From the NCBI GenBank assembly GCA_007117835.1, contig SKFU01000008.1, positions 1 to 37,665 on the forward strand: 37,665 nucleotides of DNA. The letters are read 5' to 3'. Position 1 is the first letter of the stretch. Each line of letters starts with the position of its first letter. Origin of the DNA: Candidatus Izemoplasma sp. (GTDB lineage Bacteria > Bacillota_I > Bacilli_A > Izemoplasmatales > Izemoplasmataceae). Under the pieces are notes generated by a model. The model had not been told where the DNA came from. It saw only the letters and a list, made by a program, of their open reading frames with translations, and searched no databases. The translations under genes were made by a program, and so were the position numbers. Positions 17,853 through 26,133 of this stretch are shown here, one piece after another.

Positions 17853-19148
17853 TTACACCTCATAAATAAATATTTTATGGTTACCTTGTTTTTGATGATA
17901 AACAAGCTGCAAACTTGGGATTGCAATGATTTGACTTCCTTGACTCACCAACCAAAAAGAATCTCGTTGATGTGGGGGAATCTTAAGATCTATAAATAAG
18001 TCTTTCAGTTTTTTCTTACCATAAGAAAACTGAATCCAGTCACCGGGTTTTCGGTGTCTAATGATAAAAGGAAATACTGAGTTATTATACCACAATTCGA
18101 CCTGGTTTGGCTCGTTATTTGCTGATTTATCGTTCGAAACAACCAATGTTTTGTTGTCAGGTAAAAAATAAGTACCGACCGTTTCGATTTTTAATGAAAA
18201 GGGGTTAATTTTATCTTTCGTTTTTACGAAAAAAACGTCGTACTCTTTATGAAGGGTATAGACATCATGAATAGCGTAAACAAAGTTGTTTTTTGATTTA
18301 AGCATCTCGACTATCGCCATTAACTCAGGTTTAGCAATCGTTAATTGGCAATCAAAACGACTTAAATATAGTGACATAACATGTTCCTGTAGCAAAGGGT
18401 TCAGAGCTAAAAACTCATGGATGTCAATAGTATTGTTTTCTAGATATTTTTCTAAAAATGCTGTGCTTTGCTTCGTGATAATTTCAGACACGTGATTTAA
18501 TGAGGTTACAGTACTTAGAAAATGGTTATTAAACTGGTTGTTTTCAGCTCGAAAGAACGCCAAAAGTTTTCTATATCGATTTCGTGTGTAACGTTGATCT
18601 TTATTAGAAAGGTCTTCGAAATAACGAATATTATTGTTGTTGGCATAATCCAAGAGGGTTTGCTTATCAATGTCAATTAAGGGCCTTACTAAAATAATGT
18701 TTTCATAACGTTGCTTCAAAGGCATCCCAGAAAGGGTTAAAAATGAAACACCTTTAACCAGTCGCATGAAAAAAGTTTCTATTTGATCATCCAAATGATG
18801 ACCCAATACGACTTTATTTGTATTGTATTTTTTTGCAACTTTTTGGAAAAAAATAAGCCTTAAAAGACGTGCTTCATGATGGAAGTTACCTTGAAGTTTT
18901 TTGGGTAAAATGTATCCTTCAAAAGGAATTGAATGCTGTTTGCAGAAGGTTTCTATTTCTATATATTCTCGATTTGATTCAAGCCTTCTTTGGTGATTCA
19001 CATGGGCAACAACAAAGGTGATATTACATTGTCTTAAAACATCCAAAAGAACCATTGAATCAACGCCACCACTTAGCGCCAAAACAACAGTTTCATGGGC
19101 GTTGAATAGTTGTTTCTCTTGAACATTTTCAATCAAATTAATCGCCAT
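17853..19148 (-). CDS. tilS: tRNA(Ile)-lysidine synthase
   Basis: A 431-residue enzyme that ligates lysine to C34 of the AUA-reading tRNA-Ile (CAU anticodon), changing its coding and charging. The ATP pyrophosphatase P-loop is SGGVDS (26-31), and GHHLDDQIETFF is the second catalytic motif. Residues about 210-431 make up the TilS substrate-binding and C-terminal domains, less conserved as usual. It is the first gene of the minus-strand cluster, behind an extended -10 promoter with a very short leader. GGTGA lies 6 bases before the ATG. Confidence 0.95.
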   Translation of the reverse strand: MAINLIENVQEKQLFNAHETVVLALSGGVDSMVLLDVLRQCNITFVVAHVNHQRRLESNREYIEIETFCKQHSIPFEGYILPKKLQGNFHHEARLLRLIFFQKVAKKYNTNKVVLGHHLDDQIETFFMRLVKGVSFLTLSGMPLKQRYENIILVRPLIDIDKQTLLDYANNNNIRYFEDLSNKDQRYTRNRYRKLLAFFRAENNQFNNHFLSTVTSLNHVSEIITKQSTAFLEKYLENNTIDIHEFLALNPLLQEHVMSLYLSRFDCQLTIAKPELMAIVEMLKSKNNFVYAIHDVYTLHKEYDVFFVKTKDKINPFSLKIETVGTYFLPDNKTLVVSNDKSANNEPNQVELWYNNSVFPFIIRHRKPGDWIQFSYGKKKLKDLFIDLKIPPHQRDSFWLVSQGSQIIAIPSLQLVYHQKQGNHKIFIYEV

Positions 19149-19165
19149 AGCAAATCACCATCTAT

Positions 19166-19174
19166 ATTATAACA
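19166..19174 (-). promoter_or_regulatory. Extended -10 promoter for tilS
   Basis: Read on the minus strand: TGT-TATAAT, an extended -10 with no good -35. The predicted start near 19159 leaves a leader of about 11 bases whose first bases are the GGTGA ribosome site. It is divergent from the maf promoter 40 bases away. Confidence 0.55.
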
Positions 19175-19210
19175 CACAAAAATTAAAGCGAAGAATTGTT
19201 CATGAATAAA

Positions 19211-19240
19211 TGGACAAACAACGTCTTTTACTGCTATAAT
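19211..19240 (+). promoter_or_regulatory. Promoter for maf
   Basis: TGGACA (19211-19216), 18 bases, TATAAT (19235-19240) preceded by TGC, so the -10 is also extended. It lies about 45 bases before the maf start codon. Confidence 0.78.
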
Positions 19241-19284
19241 TGTATTCGTCTCTATAACTGAAAATAGTACAAGGAGTGTTTTCT

Positions 19285-19848
19285 GTGAAACAATCCATCA
19301 TTTTAGCAAGTAGCTCACCAAGACGAAAAGAACTTATGCATTTATTAGGTATTGACTTTGAAGTTGTTTCCTCTGACGCAGAAGAAGTGATCAATAATGA
19401 TTTATCCCCAATTGATGTCGCGGTCACTCTAGCACAGACTAAGGCAGATTCTGTAGCAAAAAAACATCCGGATAAAATTGTTTTAGGGTGTGATACTATT
19501 GTTGTTATTAATCATGAGATATTAGGAAAACCTAAAGACGCAGAAGATGCATTTGATATGCTATCTAAGTTGAGTGGGCAATCTCACCAAGTGATTACTG
19601 GATGCGCCATTATCGTTCAAAACGAAACACATTTTGTTTATGACTATGCCCACGTTTGGTTTAAACACCTAAGTGAACAAGAAAAATACGATTATATTAA
19701 AACAAATGAGCCTTTTGGAAAAGCCGGTGCCTATGCAATTCAAGGTTTTGCAGCTAAATTTATAGAGTATATAGAAGGCGACTACTATAGTATTATGGGA
19801 TTACCCATCGCTAAGCTTTATCGTTTCTTTGCAGACACTTTTAAGTGA
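19285..19848 (+). CDS. maf: Maf-type nucleotide pyrophosphatase
   Basis: A 187-residue Maf/HAM1-fold enzyme that hydrolyses non-canonical or excess NTPs (dTTP/UTP or 7-methyl-GTP class) to NMP and PPi, sometimes linked to septation arrest. The start IILASSSPRRKELM is the diagnostic motif, followed by GCDTIVV and the GKAGAYAIQG loop. The order is unlike Bacillus, where maf lies near mreB and radC. AAGGAG (19271-19276) sits 8 bases before GTG 19285. An earlier in-frame GTG at 19276 overlaps that ribosome site and is rejected. Only a weak 4-bp hairpin plus T run follows the stop. Confidence 0.95.
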   Translation: MKQSIILASSSPRRKELMHLLGIDFEVVSSDAEEVINNDLSPIDVAVTLAQTKADSVAKKHPDKIVLGCDTIVVINHEILGKPKDAEDAFDMLSKLSGQSHQVITGCAIIVQNETHFVYDYAHVWFKHLSEQEKYDYIKTNEPFGKAGAYAIQGFAAKFIEYIEGDYYSIMGLPIAKLYRFFADTFK

Positions 19849-19968
19849 CCACTTGTTTTTTATTTCAAAAAGAGTGTAATATAAGTTAAAATAAATGTAT
19901 ATTATGGTTTTTATCTATATTATTTGAATATCCATATGTTACATTATTAACACATCATGGAGGGCCTT

Positions 19969-20490
19969 ATGTTTAAGTTAAAAGCGCCTAAACATCAAAG
20001 AGCACGCTTACGAGAAAAACTAAAAATTGTGGATAGTGCAAACTACGAATATGTACTAACCACCGATAAAAGCCTTGTTGAAGATGATAAGATTAACATT
20101 GTATTTGACGAAAGTGAAACGGCAAAAATAGTTAGATTATTGGATGCCATTGTCAAAGGTGAAGATGTTTACATTACAGCTTATAATCCACAAGGCCAAA
20201 AACATATTGAATCCAGAAGAATTCATTATTTTATTATTGAGTCAGATGAAGTTGTTGCGGTATTAAATCAAGCGAAATTTGATGTAAAAATGAAATTATA
20301 TGAGGTTGAAGAACTATTACAAGATAAACATTATATTCGTGTCAGCAAATATGCTTTAGTCAATATTAACAAAATCGATTATATTAAACCGGCGCTAAAC
20401 TCGAAATTGTTATTGTTAATGAAAAACGGTGATGAGGTTGAAGTGAATAGACGTTATTATAAAGCGTTTAAAAAGACCTTAAGGATATAG
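19969..20490 (+). CDS. LytTR-domain transcriptional regulator without receiver domain
   Basis: A 173-residue DNA-binding protein. The C-terminal half (about 80-173) fits a LytTR domain: YEVEELLQDKHYIRVSKYAL, then VNINKIDYI and the closing NGDEVEVNRRYYKAFKKTL. The N-terminal 75 residues are not a response-regulator receiver: the length is too short and no phospho-acceptor Asp context is present. Control is therefore not by simple phosphorylation. GGAGGG (19959-19964) lies 4-5 bases before ATG 19969; an in-frame ATG at 19957 overlaps it and is rejected. The next gene, a membrane beta-propeller-like protein, starts 12 bases later and is probably its partner. Upstream repeats at 19898-19923 and 19938-19951 could be its operator. 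Confidence 0.88.
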   Translation: MFKLKAPKHQRARLREKLKIVDSANYEYVLTTDKSLVEDDKINIVFDESETAKIVRLLDAIVKGEDVYITAYNPQGQKHIESRRIHYFIIESDEVVAVLNQAKFDVKMKLYEVEELLQDKHYIRVSKYALVNINKIDYIKPALNSKLLLLMKNGDEVEVNRRYYKAFKKTLRI

Positions 20491-20502
20491 AGGTGCATTG
20501 AA

Positions 20503-22431
20503 GTGACAATCATAATTGATATTCTAGAATTTTTATACAATAATTTCATAGTTATTTTAACGGTGCTATCTTCGATAGTTATTTTAGTGTTGTTTTCGAA
20601 ACAGTTTTATATAGAATACCGTCTTAATAAAAGGCTGTCGATGAAAAAAGCATTGCTTAGAAATATTGAGGTATACAGACAAAAGAAACGGATTATAAGA
20701 CGCACAATAATTATCGCATTGCCATCACTGATGTTACTGGGTTTTCTAACATGGACATTCGGTCGAACTACTGATTTTGACAATCATATCATTGCATTAA
20801 AAGATGAATCATCCTTAATTGAAATACATAATAGTTTTCACAATAAGTTTTACTCGATGAGCTTACCTTTACTGAGTGAAACACCTGTTCAACCCACAGA
20901 AATTGCACAACTAGAAAGCATTTCAGAGTACGAAAACATTGATTTTGTTTCAGAAAATAGTGAATATATTTTCGTATTAACAGACTCTGGACTAGAAATT
21001 ATTCAAAAAAGTTCAAATAACTTAACCCATTACAAAAAACTTAGTCATAGTGCGGCAGCTTGTGATGCGGAAATGATTCGACCAGAAGGGCTATTTTCGA
21101 ACGAAACACACCTTGTAATCGTTGGATCAAAAACCACCGGGCTTTGTGATAATCCTGATACACCTTATTATCTCAGAAACCATCAAGTCGAAATTATCAC
21201 ATACGATATTACAAATGAATTTAAAGTTATTGATACATATACTGTATCAGGTGCAATAGTTCAAATGAGACAAGATGAAATGAAACTGATGGTGAGTTTA
21301 AACACGTATTTGCCATTCGAGTTCGGTTTCCAAACATTAGAAACATTTTTACCTTATATTGTTCACAACGGCATTAGAACCACAACTCAGTTTGATCAAA
21401 TTAAATACATTGAGGGGAACATACCCAATAATTTCACAGCTTTGGTTCATATTGACATTATGAACGCCACTGCCGATCAGGAAGTTCTGTTTTTGGACTA
21501 TCACCACAATGTTACACTTTTACCCGACGCAGCTTTTTATATTTCTGACAGTTACGAGTTCATTCAAGTCTCCGATCCGATTCGGTTTAAAGATCCTGTA
21601 GAATCAGTTCGAACAACCATCACAAAGATTAATGTGGGGGACGATGTTTCGTTTTATCGCACTCAAATGCTTGAAGGGGTGAAGGTAGAAGGCACACCCG
21701 TTCATGTTCACCAAAACGATTTGATTATTCTAAATAAATCAAGCGAGCAAACGAATAGATATTACTTACATACTATTGATAACCAATTAAGCACGATAGA
21801 AACATATCGAACAGTAATTGACTATAATATCCGCGCTGTTTTGTTTTATAGACAGTATATGTATGTTATTCCTACTCAGCCCAATATTGAAATTAGTATC
21901 TATAATTTTAGCCAAAGAGAATCTGTGTTTAAACAAGCTCAAATCGATCATTTATTGATACCTGAATACGTAAGAGAGTACAGTGATCAGTATATTATCG
22001 GCGCAAACAATTTAACCAATAACATGATTCAAATCAAATTAATAGATCGTACGTTAGCGTTTAGACCAAGCATTGAGTCAACGAGAATTTTGGATTACCA
22101 ACACTATGATTTTTTACTAAATGCTCACAAAAATCCATTGCAAGATAGTTACTTCAACGCAGATTTAAAACTTGTTGCTTTCCCGCTATTTTCAGCTGGA
22201 AATCTTACAGCAAATAGAAACACACCGAATACGATTATTTTTAGAGTCGATGATTTAAATTGGAACATACAAACCATTATTCATGTACCGATATTAGAGG
22301 CTTCACAATCACCCTTTGCTTACAGGGCTACCATTTATAAAGGACAGTTAGTTCACATCACACCAGCGGGATTAGTTTTAACCACTATCGATCAGTTAGA
22401 TGAGATTATATCAACCATCGAATTCCAATAA
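20503..22431 (+). CDS. Membrane-anchored beta-propeller-like protein (PF09826-like)
   Basis: A 642-residue protein with two N-terminal TM helices (about 13-33 and 67-86) joined by a very basic cytoplasmic loop (34-66). A long C-terminal part is predicted outside the cell. That part resembles, distantly, the C-terminal beta-propeller family (Beta_propel, PF09826): NSEYIFVLTDSGLEII, ETHLVIVGSK, QVEIITYDIT, FYISDSYEF, TTITKINVG, EYVREYSDQYIIGANNL and DLKLVAFPLF fall in the expected order. Cysteines at CDAE and GLCDN could form a disulfide. The GTG start has AGAGGTG 7 bases upstream. Pairing with the LytTR gene suggests a sensor or stress-controlled surface protein. No catalytic residues are evident, and function is unknown. 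Confidence 0.8.
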   Translation: MTIIIDILEFLYNNFIVILTVLSSIVILVLFSKQFYIEYRLNKRLSMKKALLRNIEVYRQKKRIIRRTIIIALPSLMLLGFLTWTFGRTTDFDNHIIALKDESSLIEIHNSFHNKFYSMSLPLLSETPVQPTEIAQLESISEYENIDFVSENSEYIFVLTDSGLEIIQKSSNNLTHYKKLSHSAAACDAEMIRPEGLFSNETHLVIVGSKTTGLCDNPDTPYYLRNHQVEIITYDITNEFKVIDTYTVSGAIVQMRQDEMKLMVSLNTYLPFEFGFQTLETFLPYIVHNGIRTTTQFDQIKYIEGNIPNNFTALVHIDIMNATADQEVLFLDYHHNVTLLPDAAFYISDSYEFIQVSDPIRFKDPVESVRTTITKINVGDDVSFYRTQMLEGVKVEGTPVHVHQNDLIILNKSSEQTNRYYLHTIDNQLSTIETYRTVIDYNIRAVLFYRQYMYVIPTQPNIEISIYNFSQRESVFKQAQIDHLLIPEYVREYSDQYIIGANNLTNNMIQIKLIDRTLAFRPSIESTRILDYQHYDFLLNAHKNPLQDSYFNADLKLVAFPLFSAGNLTANRNTPNTIIFRVDDLNWNIQTIIHVPILEASQSPFAYRATIYKGQLVHITPAGLVLTTIDQLDEIISTIEFQ

Positions 22432-22459
22432 AAAATAGTACAAAGATGTACTATTTTTT
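22430..22459. terminator. Bidirectional terminator between the propeller gene and malic enzyme
   Basis: AAAAAATAGTAC (22430-22441) is perfectly complementary to GTACTATTTTTT (22448-22459), loop AAAGAT. It overlaps the stop codons of both convergent genes (22429-22431 and 22451-22453). Confidence 0.93.
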
Positions 22460-23620
22460 ATATTCATTTTGAACCGCTTTGCTAATCTCATGCACGACCC
22501 TCTCGTTAAAAACTGAGGGAATAATATAGTTTTCAGTCAACTCATAGTCACTGACGATACTTGATAAAGCCTTTGCAGAAACCAATTTCATCTCATCTGT
22601 AATCTGGCGGGCTCCAACAGTCAACACACCTTTAAAAATACCAGGAAATGCTAAGACATTATTGACTTGGTTTGGGTAATCACTCCGTCCAGTCGCAACA
22701 ATTCTAGCACCACCGTTAAACGCGTCTTCGGGCATAATTTCAGGAGTAGGGTTAGCGAGTGCAAATATGACAGGATCATTATTCATCGTCTTAATCATAT
22801 CAGTCGTCACGATATTGCCAACAGACACACCAATGAAAACATCTGTACCAGAAATAACCGATGCCAAATCATTGCCTTTTGAGCTGGGATTATCTTGAAT
22901 TATCCCGTCATTAATCAGTGATTGTGTAACCGAATCAAATCGAGATATGTTTGCACTGCTTACTACACCTTGTGCATTATAAGCATAGATGTTTGAAATC
23001 CCATATTTTTGTAATATTTTGGCAATAGCACTGCCGGCAGCCCCAGTGCCAGACAACGAGACTTTTAATGTATTGATTGGTTTTTTTGTCAATCTACATG
23101 CGTTTATTAAAGCGGCTAGAACAACAACGGCAGTGCCATGTTGATCATCGTGAAATACCGGAATGTTTAATGTATTCTTAAGTTCATCTTCAATGAAAAC
23201 ACACTCTGGTGAACGAATGTCTTCTAAATTAATACCACCAAAAGAAGGCGCTATGTTTTTACAAAATTGAATAATTTCATCAGGGTTTTGAGTATCTATA
23301 CAGATTGGCACAGCATCGATATTAGCAAAGCGTTTGAATAATAAAGCTTTTCCCTCCATTACCGGCAATGCTGCTAGAGGTCCTATGTTTCCTAAGCCTA
23401 AAACTGCAGAACCATCTGAAACGACCGCAATTGTATGTGGTTTTGATGTATAAATATCCACTTTATATGGGTCATTTTTGATTTCTAGACACACTTCTGA
23501 AACATAGGGTGAATAAGCGATAGAAAGATCTTCCATAGTATTAATTGTAATCGGAGAGCAGGTTTGAATTTTGCCTGGGAGTTTGCTGTGCAGCGCTAAA
23601 CTTTTAGCTTTCATACTCAT
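22451..23620 (-). CDS. Malic enzyme (NAD(P)-dependent malate dehydrogenase, decarboxylating)
   Basis: A 389-residue short bacterial malic enzyme that turns malate into pyruvate, CO2 and NAD(P)H. LSIAYSPYVSEVC near residue 32 is a variant of the usual YTPGVAxxC motif and includes the catalytic Tyr. MEGKALLFKRF holds the catalytic Lys, and the metal-binding stretch includes HDDQHGTAVV. The Rossmann motif is GTGAAGSAI. No PTA-like C-terminal domain is present, as in Bacillus-type enzymes. Whether it uses NAD or NADP cannot be decided. Its ATG shares a base with the stop codon of the fumarase beta gene (TAATG), with AAAGGTGG as ribosome site. It completes a fumarate-to-pyruvate operon. Confidence 0.94.
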   Translation of the reverse strand: MSMKAKSLALHSKLPGKIQTCSPITINTMEDLSIAYSPYVSEVCLEIKNDPYKVDIYTSKPHTIAVVSDGSAVLGLGNIGPLAALPVMEGKALLFKRFANIDAVPICIDTQNPDEIIQFCKNIAPSFGGINLEDIRSPECVFIEDELKNTLNIPVFHDDQHGTAVVVLAALINACRLTKKPINTLKVSLSGTGAAGSAIAKILQKYGISNIYAYNAQGVVSSANISRFDSVTQSLINDGIIQDNPSSKGNDLASVISGTDVFIGVSVGNIVTTDMIKTMNNDPVIFALANPTPEIMPEDAFNGGARIVATGRSDYPNQVNNVLAFPGIFKGVLTVGARQITDEMKLVSAKALSSIVSDYELTENYIIPSVFNERVVHEISKAVQNEYKK

Positions 23621-24141
23621 TATTCAAGACCACCTTTAAATATTGAATTTCCGGCCAAATCATAGGCAACAAAACATGGGAAATTTTCAACAACCAGTTC
23701 ATGAACAGCCTCAGCACCGAGATCATCATACATTAGAACTTTGTAAGACTTAATTTTACTCGATAGCAAAGCACCCGCCCCGCCTGTGGTCACCAAATAG
23801 ATAGCGTTGTTTTTAAGCATAGCTGCTTTGAAACTTGGACTTCTTTGCCCTTTGCCAATCATAACTTTTACACCCCGTTCCATTAAAGGGATCGCTAGTG
23901 TATCCATACGATATGATGAAGTTGGCCCACTAGATCCGATAACTTGATTGGGTTTTGTTGGCGTTGGACCAACATAGTAAATAATCGCATTTTCCAGTTT
24001 GAAAGCGAGATTAAAATCTTTTACTAATCGCAAATGTGCTTGGTCTCTGGCAGTATAAATTGTACCTGAAATCAATACGCGGTCACCGGCGCTTAATTTG
24101 TCGAGTTGTTTTAAATCAAGTGGTGTTAATAAATGTATCAT
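23620..24141 (-). CDS. fumB: Class I fumarate hydratase, beta subunit
   Basis: A 173-residue C-terminal-domain subunit of the two-subunit iron-sulfur fumarase/L-tartrate dehydratase family. Typical stretches are LSAGDRVLISGTIYTARDQAH, GPTSSYRMD and GKGQRSP, followed by TTGGAGALL. I start at ATG 24141 because GAGGTGAT lies 7 bases upstream and the gene then overlaps the alpha subunit stop as ATGA. The frame stays open 11 codons further, but those codons lie inside the alpha gene. Fumarase and tartrate dehydratase are hard to tell apart by eye, but the malic enzyme next door favours fumarase. Confidence 0.92.
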   Translation of the reverse strand: MIHLLTPLDLKQLDKLSAGDRVLISGTIYTARDQAHLRLVKDFNLAFKLENAIIYYVGPTPTKPNQVIGSSGPTSSYRMDTLAIPLMERGVKVMIGKGQRSPSFKAAMLKNNAIYLVTTGGAGALLSSKIKSYKVLMYDDLGAEAVHELVVENFPCFVAYDLAGNSIFKGGLE

Positions 24142-24977
24142 AATACTATCACCTCGTGTCGAGCAGAATGACACTGTATATTAATAGCCACAGGCAAGGA
24201 AGCAATGTGCATTGGGTACGTGTTGATTTTTACTGCTAAACATGTTGTTTTCCCGCCCAACCCCATCGGTCCAATACCCATTGCATTGACAGAATCAAGT
24301 AAATCTTTTTCTAAATCGCGTATTACTGGATCATCGCTTTGATCATTCAAGTCTCTTAGAAGGGCTTCTTTTGCCAATAAAGCACTTTTTTCTAAATTGC
24401 CACCGATACCGATACCTAAAATTATCGGTGGACATGGTTTCCCTCCCGCTTCTTGAACGGTATTTAATACAAGTCTTTTTACACCTTCGATGCCATCTGA
24501 AGGCGTTAACATAACCACGCGACTCATGTTTTCGCTACCCGCACCCTTAGAAGCGACATGCATTGTTAATCCGTCGCCTTCAACAAGATTTACATGAATA
24601 ATTGCAGGCGTATTATCACCAGTATTTATTCGATTAAAAGGGTGATCAACAATAGATTTTCTAAGATAGCCTTCGATGTAAGCAGCTTTTACACCTTGAT
24701 TTATTGCGGCTTCTAAAGAACCATCTAAAACAACTTTTTGCCCTATGGTAACAAATACAACGACCACGCCAGTATCTTGACAAAGAGGAATAATACCTTG
24801 TTTGGCTATTTTTTCATTTTCAAGAATATCATCTAAAACCGAAAGTGCAGTACTATTGGTTTCTTGTGATTTTGCTTTTTTAAGTAGATTAATTAAAGAA
24901 AAGTCCAAATGATGGTTGATTTTTATTAGTGTATTTTTAATGGCTTTAGAAATCTCATCACAGCGTATTTGTCGCAT
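24138..24977 (-). CDS. fumA: Class I fumarate hydratase, alpha subunit
   Basis: A 279-residue catalytic subunit carrying the oxygen-sensitive [4Fe-4S] cluster, hydrating fumarate to malate. The likely cluster cysteines are Cys66 in PLCQDTG, Cys182 in GGKPCPP and Cys269 in NIQCHSARH. The start at ATG 24977 is supported by GAGGTGA 4 bases upstream. The frame extends 13 codons further, but that stretch contains the probable promoter. It leads the fumA-fumB-malic enzyme operon, in which all starts overlap the preceding stop. The cluster type fits an anaerobic or microaerobic host. Confidence 0.93.
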   Translation of the reverse strand: MRQIRCDEISKAIKNTLIKINHHLDFSLINLLKKAKSQETNSTALSVLDDILENEKIAKQGIIPLCQDTGVVVVFVTIGQKVVLDGSLEAAINQGVKAAYIEGYLRKSIVDHPFNRINTGDNTPAIIHVNLVEGDGLTMHVASKGAGSENMSRVVMLTPSDGIEGVKRLVLNTVQEAGGKPCPPIILGIGIGGNLEKSALLAKEALLRDLNDQSDDPVIRDLEKDLLDSVNAMGIGPMGLGGKTTCLAVKINTYPMHIASLPVAINIQCHSARHEVIVL

Positions 24978-25004
24978 TATCTCACCTCGTTTAATGTTGA
25001 TTTT

Positions 25005-25013
25005 ATTATACCA
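25005..25013 (-). promoter_or_regulatory. Extended -10 promoter for the fumarase-malic enzyme operon
   Basis: Read on the minus strand: TGG-TATAAT, with the start expected near 24998 and a leader of about 20 bases containing GAGGTGA. No convincing -35 is visible. Confidence 0.55.
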
Positions 25014-25079
25014 CATCGCAAAACTAAAATCGTGTGATATTGTCCTTCAAATGAGATATATCAAAATTTGTTAAAACAC

Positions 25080-25108
25080 TTGCACAAAGTGCTTCGCTTT
25101 GATATAAT
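25080..25108 (+). promoter_or_regulatory. Promoter for rpmE
   Basis: TTGCAC (25080-25085), 17 bases, TATAAT (25103-25108) preceded by TGA (extended -10). A start near 25115 gives a leader of about 49 bases with a small ATGGC/GCCAT hairpin before the ribosome site. Confidence 0.68.
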
Positions 25109-25163
25109 TTAAACGCTGTAATACTTACTATGGCATTAAGCCATGGCGGAAGGAGTGTAAAAT

Positions 25164-25382
25164 ATGAAAAAAGGTATTCATCCAAAGTACAATAAAATTA
25201 AAGCTGTATGTACGACATGTGGGAACGAGTTCGAAACGGGTTCGGTGTTGACCGAAGTTCGAGTAGACACATGTTCAAATTGTCATCCGTTTTATACAGG
25301 CAAACAAAAACATGCTGCAGCTGATGGACGCGTAGAACGTTTTAATAAGCGTTATGGCATCAAATCTCAAACTAACGAATAG
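25164..25382 (+). CDS. rpmE: 50S ribosomal protein L31 (zinc-binding type)
   Basis: A 72-residue L31 beginning [10 protein letters not shown], with zinc ligands in CTTCG (Cys16, Cys19) and [12 protein letters not shown] (Cys37, Cys40), so it is the C+ form expressed when zinc is sufficient. The signature HPFYTGKQK is intact. AAGGAGTG precedes the ATG. A terminator follows at once, so the gene is monocistronic. No zinc-free paralogue is in the window. Confidence 0.97.
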   Translation: MKKGIHPKYNKIKAVCTTCGNEFETGSVLTEVRVDTCSNCHPFYTGKQKHAAADGRVERFNKRYGIKSQTNE

Positions 25383-25387
25383 TAGAT

Positions 25388-25415
25388 AAAGGTCCTCTTA
25401 TTGAGTGACCTTTTT
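25388..25415 (+). terminator. Intrinsic terminator after rpmE
   Basis: AAAGGTC (25388-25394) pairs with GACCTTT (25407-25413). An inner CTC/GAG pairing is possible in the loop, and TTTTT closes the element (25411-25415). Confidence 0.8.
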
Positions 25416-25530
25416 AATTATAATCTTTAAAAAACTAACGGCTTCGTGTATGATAGTAATAGTATAAATATAATATTGTGAAGGGAGATAATTCAACGTC
25501 ACTCAAGTGATCTTGATAATGTAGAAACAT

Positions 25531-26133
25531 ATGATGTTAAAACAAAAAGAAGGTTGGATTGAAGTAATCACGGGCCCAATGTTTGCAGGTAAAACCGAAG
25601 AACTGTTGAGACGTATAAAGCGATTGGAATATGCGAAAAAAAATATCGTAGTTTTTAAACCAGTCATCGATAATCGATATGCAGAAGGTGAAGTTGTTTC
25701 ACATAATAAAAATAGAACAAAATCCGTGAACATCATTAAAGCGAATGATATTTTCAAGTACATTTCAAAAGAAACAGAGGTCATTGCAATTGATGAAGTA
25801 CAGTTTTTAGATGAAGCAGTTGTTAAGATTTTAGATTACCTAGCATCTAGAGGAAAAAGAGTCATTGTTAGCGGATTAGATTCTGATTTTCGAGTAGAAC
25901 CTTTCAGTTTTATGCCTAAATTACTAGCGATTGCTGAATTTGTAACAAAACTTACTGCTGTATGCGTGGTTTGCGGTGCACCTGCAACTAAAACTCAACG
26001 AATCGTTGACGGTAAACCCGCAAAGTACCTCGATCCAATTGTATTGATTGGTGCAAGCGAATCTTATGAGGCAAGATGTAGACATTGTCACAAAGTGTAT
26101 CGAAAACCTCAAAATTATAAAGGCATAATTTGA
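25531..26133 (+). CDS. tdk: Thymidine kinase
   Basis: A 200-residue type II thymidine kinase that phosphorylates thymidine with ATP in pyrimidine salvage. Walker A is GPMFAGKT (15-22). IAIDEVQFLD holds the catalytic Glu/Asp region. A zinc site is formed by CVVC and CRHC, and the lasso LDPIVLIGASESYEARC binds thymidine. ATG 25531 or 25534 may be used; a stop codon lies three codons upstream. There is no good ribosome site directly before the start. A GGGAG lies 43 bases away, beyond a possible hairpin. It overlaps tadA by one base. Confidence 0.95.
   Translation: MMLKQKEGWIEVITGPMFAGKTEELLRRIKRLEYAKKNIVVFKPVIDNRYAEGEVVSHNKNRTKSVNIIKANDIFKYISKETEVIAIDEVQFLDEAVVKILDYLASRGKRVIVSGLDSDFRVEPFSFMPKLLAIAEFVTKLTAVCVVCGAPATKTQRIVDGKPAKYLDPIVLIGASESYEARCRHCHKVYRKPQNYKGII

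Noticed and set aside
17852-17926. 25-codon N-terminal extension of hpt
   Set aside because: It overlaps the end of tilS and precedes the GAGGTG ribosome site. Family members start at the internal Met.
19400-19410. TTATCCCCA in maf and TTATCCAAC near 29967 as DnaA boxes
   Set aside because: Both are isolated, one or two bases off consensus, with no cluster and no AT-rich unwinding region beside them.
19843-19862. Terminator after maf (AAGT-GACC-ACTT plus T run)
   Set aside because: Only four base pairs are formed, too weak to call with confidence.
24978-25016. 13-codon N-terminal extension of the fumarase alpha gene
   Set aside because: The stretch contains the TGG-TATAAT promoter element and GAGGTGA; the ATG at 24977 fits both.
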